DNA of 64,000 bases from Caballeronia calidae (lineage in GTDB: Bacteria; Pseudomonadota; Gammaproteobacteria; Burkholderiales; Burkholderiaceae), in NCBI RefSeq assembly GCF_900044055.2, contig NZ_FCOX02000030.1, forward strand, positions 1 through 64,000. Reading direction: 5' to 3'. The first letter of the stretch is position 1, and each line of letters opens with the position of its first letter. Shown piece after piece: positions 24,411 to 31,993 of the stretch. A program made the position numbers and the translations under genes. The notes below the pieces were generated by a model that ran no database searches, had not been told where the DNA came from, and was given only the letters and a program-made list of their open reading frames with translations.

Positions 24411-25520
24411 ATGGCTGCAACCAAGAAATCGACCGCCGCACGGGCGCTCGCCGAATTCAGCGACTTCAACCTGAAACTCGCCCGCGGACAGCAGATGCTC
24501 GACCGGATCAAGGACGAGCACGTAGAGATCGCCACCGCCGACAAGGACGTCGTGTTTCGCGAAGACAAGACGACGTTGTATCGATACAGACCCACCGCCG
24601 AGCGCACGCTCGGGGTGCCGGTGCTCGTCGCGTATGGACAAATCGGCCGCTATACGATGACCGATCTGCAGGAAGACCGCTCGATGCTGCGTAATCTGCT
24701 CGCGCTCGGCGTCGATGTCTATGCGGTGGATTGGGGCAGCCCGACGCGCAGCGATCGATGGCTCACGTTCGAAGACTACGTCGATGTCTATCTGAACGAC
24801 TGTATCGAGTTCATCTGTCGCGAGCACGGCATCTCGGCGATCAACCTGCTCGGCATTTGCGAAGGCGGCGTCTTCTCGCTGTGTTATGCGGCGCTTTATC
24901 CGGAACGCATCAAGAACCTGATTCTGACGATCACACCAGTGGATTTTCATCAGGACCAGGCAGAGGGCCGCGTCAATCACGGCTTGCTGAACCTCTGGAC
25001 GCGCGGCTTGGGCGAGGATGACATCGACCAGTTGATCGAAGCGAACGGCAACTTGCCGGGCGAGCTGATGAGCCACGTCTTCTCGCAGATGACGCCGGGC
25101 GCGACCTTGTCGAAGTACAACGTAGGCTTGCTTGATACCTTCGACGACGAAAAGAAGCTGCTCAACTTCCTGCGCATGGAAAAGTGGCTGGCCGACCGGC
25201 CGCATCATCCGGGCGAGGCGGCCAAACAGTTGCTCGTCAACCTCTACAAGAACAACGAGCTGATACGCGGAGAATTCAAACTCGGCGGGCGCACTGTCGA
25301 TCTGAACGATATTCGCATGCCGGTGCTCAACGTCTATGCGAAAGACGACCACATCATTCCTCCGAAGACGACTCAGGCGCTCCGCGATGCAGTGGGCAGC
25401 GACGATTATCGCGAGATCGGACTCGATGGCGGTCATGTCGGCGTGTTCGTGAGCGGCAAGTCTCAGGGCGTGCTGGGCAAGGGCATCGTCGAGTGGTTGC
25501 GCGAACGCGATGATGCGTGA
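24411..25520 (+). CDS. phaC: Class III poly(hydroxyalkanoate) synthase subunit PhaC
   Basis: This 369-residue synthase of the alpha/beta fold has the lipase-like box GICEGG with nucleophile Cys150, the acid in AKDDHIIPP (Asp312 or 313) and His342 in GGHVGV. The length and Cys position match class III PhaC (about 355 residues), not the roughly 600-residue class I enzyme usual in Burkholderiales. With PhaE it polymerises short-chain hydroxyacyl-CoA to intracellular polyester. It lies 8 bp after phaE and overlaps the next hydrolase gene by 11 bp. The monomer here is unknown; a CoA-transferase downstream could supply it. Confidence 0.9.
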   Translation: MAATKKSTAARALAEFSDFNLKLARGQQMLDRIKDEHVEIATADKDVVFREDKTTLYRYRPTAERTLGVPVLVAYGQIGRYTMTDLQEDRSMLRNLLALGVDVYAVDWGSPTRSDRWLTFEDYVDVYLNDCIEFICREHGISAINLLGICEGGVFSLCYAALYPERIKNLILTITPVDFHQDQAEGRVNHGLLNLWTRGLGEDDIDQLIEANGNLPGELMSHVFSQMTPGATLSKYNVGLLDTFDDEKKLLNFLRMEKWLADRPHHPGEAAKQLLVNLYKNNELIRGEFKLGGRTVDLNDIRMPVLNVYAKDDHIIPPKTTQALRDAVGSDDYREIGLDGGHVGVFVSGKSQGVLGKGIVEWLRERDDA

Positions 25521-26412
25521 GATCGATCCGCCCCTCGATGCAATGGCGCCGCGCCTCAAACAAGTCGATGTCATCGGGCGAGGCGGCTTTCACAAACTTG
25601 CGTATGCGGAATGGGGACCGTCGAAGGCCGAACGAACGGTGGTATGTGTTCATGGCGTGTCGCGCAACGGCCGGGATTTCGATGCGCTCGCCGCGTCGCT
25701 TGCCGCGCAGGGCATGCGCGTCATCGTGCCCGACCTTCCGGGACGCGGACGCAGCGAATGGCTCGCGGCGCCCAGTCACTACACCGACCGCGCCTATGTG
25801 CGCGCGATGTCGACGCTCATCGCTCGGCTCGATGTCGACCAGGTCGATTGGGTCGGCACGTCGCTCGGCGGTCATATCGGCATGCTGGTGGCGTCGGAAC
25901 GCGGCACGCCGATACGCCGCCTCGTGCTCAACGACTTCGGCGCGCGCGTGTCGGCTGCGTCGCTGCGCAGGATCGGCAGCTATCTGACGCGTGCGTGGCG
26001 TTTCGACTCGCTCGAAGAAGTCGAAGCGCATCTGCGTGAAGTGCACGCGCCGTTCGGCAAGTTGAGCGATGCGCAGTGGCGTCATCTCGCTGTGCACAGC
26101 GCGGTCGATGATGGCGCGGGCAGCTTGCGTTTTCACTTCGATCCGGGCATCGGACTGCGCTTCGCGATACCGATTCTGCTCGATGTAATCCTGTGGCACA
26201 TCTGGGACAAGATCGAATGCCCGGTGCTCATTTTGCGCGGCGAAGACTCCGACCTGCTGGCGCGCAGCACGGTAGACGCGATGCTCAAACGCGGGTTGGC
26301 CGCCGCCGCGGGACATGTAGCCGCGGTCGAGTTTGCCGATTGCGGTCACGCACCGGCACTGATGGACCCCGCACAAATCGATGTTATCCAGAACTACCTC
26401 TTAACCGACTAG
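25510..26412 (+). CDS. Alpha/beta-fold hydrolase (fourth in the island)
   Basis: This 300-residue hydrolase has VCVHGVSRNGRDF (oxyanion region), PDLPGRGRS, nucleophile motif GTSLGGH, acid in LRGEDSDLL and His in FADCGHAPAL. It is not a close relative of the three cassette hydrolases. The ATG lies inside phaC (11-bp overlap), so it is translationally coupled to the synthase. Possible roles are hydrolysis of a polyester oligomer, lactone or thioester, all inferred from position. Confidence 0.85.
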   Translation: MMREIDPPLDAMAPRLKQVDVIGRGGFHKLAYAEWGPSKAERTVVCVHGVSRNGRDFDALAASLAAQGMRVIVPDLPGRGRSEWLAAPSHYTDRAYVRAMSTLIARLDVDQVDWVGTSLGGHIGMLVASERGTPIRRLVLNDFGARVSAASLRRIGSYLTRAWRFDSLEEVEAHLREVHAPFGKLSDAQWRHLAVHSAVDDGAGSLRFHFDPGIGLRFAIPILLDVILWHIWDKIECPVLILRGEDSDLLARSTVDAMLKRGLAAAAGHVAAVEFADCGHAPALMDPAQIDVIQNYLLTD

Positions 26413-26443
26413 CCGACGCTCGACCGGCGAACCCGAGACTGCC

Positions 26444-28396
26444 ATGAATCAAGACAAGATCGTTACCGCCGATGAAGCCATTGCATTGATACGCGATGGC
26501 GATGTCGTGAGTTGCTCGGGATTCGTCGGCATTGGCACGCCCGAAGAATTGATTGCTTCGCTCGAACGGCGCTTCATCGAAACCGAAGGCCCGCGCGATC
26601 TCACGCTCGTTTTCGCGGCGGCGCCGGGTGACGGCAAGGAACGCGGGCTGAACCGGCTCGCGCACGAAGGACTCGTGCAACGCGCGATCGGCGGTCACTG
26701 GTCGCTGGTGCCGAAGCTCGGTAAGCTCGCGACCGACAATCGCATCCAGGCTTATAACCTGCCTCTCGGAACGATCTCGCATCTGTATCGCGATTCCGCC
26801 GCGCATCGCGCGGGCACGCTGACGAAGGTCGGACTCGGCACGTTCGTCGATCCGCGACAAAGCGGCGGCAAGATCAACGCGCGAACGACACAGGACATCG
26901 TGCGAGTCATGGAGATCGACGGCGAAGAATGGCTCTTCTACAAGGCGTTTCCGATCAACGTCGCGTTGATTCGCGGCACGACGGCCGACGCCGAAGGCAA
27001 CATCACGATGGAGCGCGAAGCACTCATGCTCGACGCTCAGGCCGCCGCAATGGCCGCGCGAAATGCGAACGGACTCGTGATCGTTCAGGTGGAACGCATT
27101 GCATCGAGCGGGTCGCTCGACGCTCGCAGCGTGGTGATTCCCGGCGTGCTGGTCGATTGCGTGGTGCTGGCTAGACCCGAGGCTCACAAGCAAACCTATG
27201 CCACCGATTACAACGCAGCCTACTCGGGCGAGATTCGCGTTCCGGTGAACAAGATTCCGGCCCTGGCGCTCGATGAAAGAAAGCTGATCGCGCGCCGCTG
27301 TGCCTTCGAGTTACCGCTGGGCGGCGTAATCAATCTGGGAATCGGCATGCCCGAGGCGGTGGCGGCCGTCGCTGCCGAAGAACGCGTGCTCGATCACTTG
27401 ACCCTGACTGCCGAACCCGGCGTGATCGGCGGCATGCCGCAAGGCGGTCTCGACTTCGGCGCGGGCATCAATACGCAGGCGCTGCTGCACCAAAATCAGC
27501 AGTTCGACTTCTACGATGGAGGCGGGCTGGACCTCGCGTGTCTCGGCATGGCAGAAATCGATCGTATGGGCAATGTGAACGTCAGCCGCTTCGGTTCGCG
27601 TCTTGCAGGGGCGGGCGGATTCATCAATATCAGTCAGAACGCTCGCCGGCTCGTGTTCGCCGGGACATTTACCGCCGGAGGAATCGTCACCGCCGTCGAA
27701 GCCGGTCAGATGCGAATCGTGACCGAAGGGCGGACCCGCAAGTTTGTCGAAGCAGTCGAGCAAGTGACGTTCAGCGGGCCGCTCGCGGCCGCGAAGGGGC
27801 AGTCGGTGTATTACGTCACCGAGCGATGCGTGTTCGCGCTTCGACCTGAAGGCCTTCAATTGATCGAAGTGGCGCCGGGTATCGATATCGAGCGTGACGT
27901 GCTGGCGCACATGGCGTTTCGGCCGATTATCGGCGACGTCGCGTTGATGGACCCGCGTATCTATCGCCCAAAACCGATGGGACTCGCTGCGGTTCTTCAG
28001 GATCTGCAACTGGCGGATCGCCTGAGTTACGACGAGGAGCGCAACATCCTGTTCGCCAACTTCGAAGGCATGGCGATCCGCGCTGACGGCGACATCGAAT
28101 GTGTGCGGCGCGTCTTCGAAGGCATGTGCGCGCGCGTAGGGCGGCGTGTGGCGTTGATCGTCAACTACGACGGATTCCGGCTCGAAGAGTCGCTCGCCGA
28201 CGCGTATTTCGAAATGGTCGCCGACTTACAGCGCAAACACTATTCGACGACTACGCGATACACCACGAGCGCCTTCATGCGCATGAAATTGGGCGATGCA
28301 CTTGCTTCTCGACAGGCCGCCGCGCATATCTTCGAAACGCACGCCGAGGCTTCTAAATTCATTCATACCAACTCGCATGTCGCGGGCACAGTTTAA
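26444..28396 (+). CDS. Fused acyl-CoA:acetate/3-ketoacid CoA-transferase (propionate CoA-transferase type)
   Basis: This 650-residue protein has two CoA_trans domains in one chain (about 1-260 and 270-515). The active-site Glu is probably Glu324 in LTAEPGVIGGMPQGGLDFG, where the family forms its glutamyl-CoA intermediate. The last 130 or so residues form an added alpha/beta domain (VALIVNYDGFRLEES) seen in long members of the family. It would transfer CoA from acetyl- or another acyl-CoA to a carboxylate. Enzymes of this type accept short hydroxy acids, which makes a hydroxyacyl-CoA supply for the adjacent PhaEC plausible (inference). Confidence 0.88.
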   Translation: MNQDKIVTADEAIALIRDGDVVSCSGFVGIGTPEELIASLERRFIETEGPRDLTLVFAAAPGDGKERGLNRLAHEGLVQRAIGGHWSLVPKLGKLATDNRIQAYNLPLGTISHLYRDSAAHRAGTLTKVGLGTFVDPRQSGGKINARTTQDIVRVMEIDGEEWLFYKAFPINVALIRGTTADAEGNITMEREALMLDAQAAAMAARNANGLVIVQVERIASSGSLDARSVVIPGVLVDCVVLARPEAHKQTYATDYNAAYSGEIRVPVNKIPALALDERKLIARRCAFELPLGGVINLGIGMPEAVAAVAAEERVLDHLTLTAEPGVIGGMPQGGLDFGAGINTQALLHQNQQFDFYDGGGLDLACLGMAEIDRMGNVNVSRFGSRLAGAGGFINISQNARRLVFAGTFTAGGIVTAVEAGQMRIVTEGRTRKFVEAVEQVTFSGPLAAAKGQSVYYVTERCVFALRPEGLQLIEVAPGIDIERDVLAHMAFRPIIGDVALMDPRIYRPKPMGLAAVLQDLQLADRLSYDEERNILFANFEGMAIRADGDIECVRRVFEGMCARVGRRVALIVNYDGFRLEESLADAYFEMVADLQRKHYSTTTRYTTSAFMRMKLGDALASRQAAAHIFETHAEASKFIHTNSHVAGTV

Positions 28397-28515
28397 GCGT
28401 TTGTGCGGATGAAGTATTTAGGTATGCGGAGTTCTGAGTGCCACCGCGTTCCGACGCCAATAAGCCGTGTTACCAACTTGTAATCATCTGATAAAAACTA
28501 AGCGGGTTAACGCCG

Positions 28516-28542
28516 ATGGGATGCCGTACTATGGTATGCCAT
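28516..28542. promoter_or_regulatory. GntR operator-like tandem sites G' and G before the permease
   Basis: G' (28516-28527, ATGGGATGCCGT) has one mismatch to ATGGNATNCCAT; G (28531-28542, ATGGTATGCCAT) is perfect. Centres are 15 bp apart with an ACT spacer, as in the E/E' pair. They lie 82 bp upstream of the permease ATG. The rest of the 227-bp gap (28397-28623) shows no gene. Confidence 0.7.
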
Positions 28543-28623
28543 CATATTCTCAACGTGCAGGGAAGCCTTTTGGGAGTTTGGAGGCCCTGCCTGGCAAATT
28601 CATTATGAGTAGATGGAGACACC

Positions 28624-30027
28624 ATGAAAGACTCAGCGGATGACAACGCCGTTTTTTCGATCGAGAGCGACTCGATCGAGTATGTCGGCCCCGAACATCG
28701 ACACGGCAAGCCGAGTGACTTGTTCACGTTATGGTTCTGCACGAATGTGGCGCCGTTGGCCGTGATCTCGGGCGCCACGTCCGTACTGGTATTTCATCTG
28801 GATCTCAAGAGCGCGATTCTCGCGATCGTGCTCGGCCAGTTTTTCGGCGCAATTTTTCACGCGCTGACGTCCGCGCAAGGGCCGCTCGTCGGCGTCGCGC
28901 AGATGATTCAAAGCCGCGCGCAATTCGGTCGATATGGATCACTGCTGGTGGTGGGATTCACGACGCTTATCTATCTCGGGTTCTTTGTCTCGAACATCAT
29001 TCTGTCGGGAAAAACGCTTCATGCGGCTGTCCCCGTCGTCCCCGAATCGATCGCGCCGGTCATTGGCGCGCTTCTCTCCACGCTGATCGGGGTCCTGGGC
29101 TATAACCTGATTCATCGCTTCAACAAGGTGGGCGCATGGTTCATGGGAGGCGCGCTTCTCATCGGCATGGCGCTGCTGATTCCGAACCTGACCGCTGCGG
29201 CGCTTCATCAGGGACACTTCGATCTTGCCAACTGGTTCGCAATGTTCGGACTGTGCGCGATCTGGCAGATCAGCTTTGCACCCTATACGTCGGATTACTC
29301 GCGCTATCTTCCCAAGTCGACTGGCTTCGGCAAAGTCTTCGCGTTCACGTATTTCGGCACCTCGCTCGGGACGATCTTCGCGTTCATATTCGGCGCAGTG
29401 GCGGTGAGCGCGGGGCAGGGCACCGACGCGATGCAGGCCATTCAGACGCAAACGGGCGCGTTCGGTCATGTCCTGATCTTTCTGTTCCTGATCAACATCA
29501 TCGGCCACAACGGAATGAATCTTTATGGCGCGGTGCTCTCCGTCATCACGGCCGCGCAAACATTCAGCCCGAAATGGCTTCCGGGGCGCAACGTTCGGAT
29601 CGTTGTATCGACGGCGCTGCTGATTGCTTCGACCGCAACTGCATTGTGGGCGTCGAACAACTTTCTCTCGATCTTCCTGAGTGCAATCTTCGCGCTGCGT
29701 ATCGTGCTGGCTCCGTGGATTGCGATCAATCTTGTCGACTTCTATCTGATTAACAATAAGACCTATCAAGTCGAAGAGATCATCAGCAGTACCGGCGGCG
29801 CATATGGATCCTTCAACTTCAAGGCAATCGGTGTCTATGTCTTCGGAATTGCGATTCAGATTCCCTTCATGGAAGAGTATTTCCATGGCGTGTGGGCAAA
29901 CATCGCGGGTGGCGCCGATGTCTCGTGGATGATCGGTCTGGTTATCTCCGCGCTGGTCTACTACGCGCTTGCGTCGAAACGCCATGCTCACGCGCGTCGT
30001 GGCGCTCCCTCGCATACTCGCGCTTGA
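28624..30027 (+). CDS. NCS1 family permease (purine/cytosine permease type)
   Basis: This 467-residue, roughly 12-helix inner-membrane protein is of the nucleobase:cation symporter-1 family. It has an N-terminal PSDLFTLWFCTNVAPLAVISG, a central WQISFAPYTSDYSRYLP and NIIGHNGMNLYG. Members import cytosine, purines, allantoin, hydantoins, thiamine and related N-heterocycles. It has its own operator-containing promoter. Together with the polyamine-type ABC system it gives the island two uptake routes, and its family is the best hint that the substrate is a nitrogen heterocycle. Confidence 0.88.
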   Translation: MKDSADDNAVFSIESDSIEYVGPEHRHGKPSDLFTLWFCTNVAPLAVISGATSVLVFHLDLKSAILAIVLGQFFGAIFHALTSAQGPLVGVAQMIQSRAQFGRYGSLLVVGFTTLIYLGFFVSNIILSGKTLHAAVPVVPESIAPVIGALLSTLIGVLGYNLIHRFNKVGAWFMGGALLIGMALLIPNLTAAALHQGHFDLANWFAMFGLCAIWQISFAPYTSDYSRYLPKSTGFGKVFAFTYFGTSLGTIFAFIFGAVAVSAGQGTDAMQAIQTQTGAFGHVLIFLFLINIIGHNGMNLYGAVLSVITAAQTFSPKWLPGRNVRIVVSTALLIASTATALWASNNFLSIFLSAIFALRIVLAPWIAINLVDFYLINNKTYQVEEIISSTGGAYGSFNFKAIGVYVFGIAIQIPFMEEYFHGVWANIAGGADVSWMIGLVISALVYYALASKRHAHARRGAPSHTRA

Positions 30028-30079
30028 AAGTGAACACGCTGTTACTTTCCATCCAGATCCACGCTTCAAAGGAGCCAAA

Positions 30080-30466
30080 ATGAGTGACGACGATGCGCTG
30101 TTCGAGAAGGGCATGCCAATCCGACGCGCGGTACTGGGCGCAGAATATGTCGATGCGTCGATGGCGAAAGCCGACGAGTTCATGATGTCGTTCCAACGCG
30201 CCACGACGTCGTGGGCGTGGGGATGGGCGTGGGGAGATCCCACGCTCGATAACCGAACGCGCAGCCTGATGAATCTGGCGATGCTTACCGCGACAGGACA
30301 CACGGAAGAGCTGAAGCTGCATGTCAAAGGCGCGTTGAATAACGGTCTTACGGTCGATGAAATCAAGGCTGCGTTGCTTCATGCCACTGCCTACTCGGGC
30401 ATTCCATGTGGACTCGGTGCATTCAAGGCGGCCCACGAAGTTCTCAAGCGAGAAGGCGCCATCTAG
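30080..30466 (+). CDS. Carboxymuconolactone decarboxylase family protein
   Basis: This 128-residue CMD-domain protein starts at ATG 30080 with AAAGGAG 5 bp upstream. It contains the family's RTRSLMNLAMLTATGHTEEL helix pair and HATAYSGIPCGLGAF. It has a single Cys in that motif and not the CxxC of AhpD peroxidases, so a decarboxylase or isomerase-like role is more likely than a redox one. It follows the permease by 52 bp and probably closes the island's last transcript. Confidence 0.87.
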   Translation: MSDDDALFEKGMPIRRAVLGAEYVDASMAKADEFMMSFQRATTSWAWGWAWGDPTLDNRTRSLMNLAMLTATGHTEELKLHVKGALNNGLTVDEIKAALLHATAYSGIPCGLGAFKAAHEVLKREGAI

Positions 30467-30546
30467 CGAAATGCAAGCGAGGCGGTGAATTTGCCGGCTC
30501 GCTGAAGATGCATCCTTCACATCAGCAAGGACTCGTTTTCGGCTAG

Positions 30547-31480
30547 CTCTCTGGCTGTCCGGTCATCGTCAAGGCGCATCCGGCACATCCGGGCACTTCA
30601 GAACTCGTCGGCCGCGCGGAGCAAAAGGCCGTCGGGGAGTGCGGGATGCCAGAAGGCACATTCTCCCTCTTGTTTGACAGCGGCCTCGAGATCGGTAGGG
30701 GGTTGGTGACGGACAGCCGCGTCAAGGCGGCCGGCTTCACCGGCTCGCGCGCCGGCGGCACGGCGCTGATGAAGATCGCGGCGGCGCGCTCTGAACCGAT
30801 CCCCGTCTACGCCGAAATGGGCCGCATCAACCCCGTTCTGTTGTTCCCGAACGCGCTTAAGAATCGAGCCGAAGGCATCGCGAGAGCCTTCGTGCAGTCG
30901 CTTGTCCTGGGCGGAGGGCAGTTTTGCACGAACCCGGGCCTGGTGTTCGCCATAGATGGTCCGGACCTCGACAGGTTCGTCGCGGAGGCATCGGCGGCGC
31001 TGAAGGAAACGTCAGCGCAGACCATGCTCACACCGGGTATCTGCAAGAACTACCAGAGCGCCGCGTCGCGCGTGGCAGGACACGCGGATGTGGTGACCGC
31101 CGCGCGTGGCGTCGAAGCCCAGGGTGCCACCCAGGTCAGTCGGCGCTGTTCGTGACCAACGCCGATGCCTTTCGCAACAGCCATGAGCTACAAGACGAAA
31201 TATTCGGCGCGTCATCGCTGGTCGTGCGCTGCTCGAGCCTCGACGAAATGCTCGAACGAATCGAATCGCTCGAAGGCCAATTGACGTCTGCGCTACACAT
31301 CGATCAAGCAGATTACGCTGACGCGAAGCGCCTTCTGCCCGCGCTCGAGCGCCGCACCGGCCGCATCCTGGTGAACGGTTTCGGCACGGGAGTGGAAGTC
31401 GGCCACGCGATGGTGCACGGCGGCCCGTACCCGTCGACAGCGGATGGCCGATCGACCTCGGTCGGTAGCCTCGCGATCAA
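30547..31480 (+). pseudogene. Broken aldehyde dehydrogenase (2,5-dioxovalerate/alpha-ketoglutaric semialdehyde type)
   Basis: Homology begins abruptly after an in-frame TAG (30544) with GCPVIVKAHPAHPGTSELVG, missing about 190 N-terminal residues. It continues through KAAGFTGSRAGGTALMKIAA and QFCTNPGLVFA, which retains the catalytic Cys region. The frame shifts near 31110-31130 and resumes as QSALFVTNADAFRN, then EIFGASSLVVRC, then GFGTGVEVGHAMVHGGPYPS. It stops at GSLAI near 31480, lacking the last 40 or so residues. Truncated at both ends and frameshifted, it cannot make an active enzyme. Confidence 0.88.
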
Positions 31481-31586
31481 CCTGTTCGAGCAACTGGATC
31501 TGTCGCGAGAGCGGCGGCGGCGTCATGAAGAGCCGCGCCGCGGCGCGCCCGAAGTGCAATTCCTCCGCAACAAAGCGCTCACGCAT
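31481..31586 (-). pseudogene. LysR-type regulator N-terminal stump
   Basis: The minus strand encodes FVAEELHFGRAAARLFMTPP and PLSRQIQLLEQ, the hallmark helix-turn-helix of LysR regulators. About six residues before FVAEELHF are altered, and homology ends at 31481, exactly where the dehydrogenase remnant of the opposite strand ends. The joined fragments mark a rearrangement breakpoint. Confidence 0.8.
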
Positions 31587-31616
31587 GTCGCACGGCAGCG
31601 GGGACCGGTACTGTAG

Positions 31617-31993
31617 GCAGATCGCCGGTATTCAAATTGACATAATACAAATTAGCGCACGATTTACGTTTAGTATGAAGATTAGAGTAAAACCGGACGT
31701 CGAGACTGCCGGCGTTCTCAACCGCATGGCGCGCTACGCATGTCGCGCTCCGAACGACTCGCGCGGCGCCACATCGCAGCCCGCAATCAACCCATCCCAA
31801 TGTTTCAAAATCCGAATCAATATCGCCCCGCGCGTCGCTAATATTAATGATCCCATGAACGATCATTCGCTCAGCGAAGCACGCATGCGTTGCCTATGAT
31901 TTAGCTCAGGCCCGTTCAAGTCTTCCTGCAGCGCATCGTCCAGCACGTCCTGGGTATCGACCTCAAACCGCCAAGGGACAAGGAGTCGTTCAG
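31617..31993. other. Intergenic region before the PTS genes, with a possible 3' gene stub
   Basis: The first half is AT-richer than its surroundings and shows no gene. At 31905-31997 a 30-codon frame without a start codon ends in a TGA that overlaps the next ATG as ATGA, the usual sign of an operon partner. It encodes QRIVQHVLGIDLKPP near its middle and resembles the tail of a longer gene. I cannot name the family. I infer an upstream gene was deleted down to this stub. Confidence 0.45.

Noticed and set aside
30080..30466. CMD-domain protein as an AhpD alkylhydroperoxidase
   Set aside because: The motif has a single Cys (SGIPCGLGAF) and lacks the CxxC pair needed for peroxidase activity.
31617..31700. 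AT-rich stretch after the LysR stump as an attachment site
   Set aside because: I found no direct repeat shared with the integrase end of the island and no tRNA 3' end.
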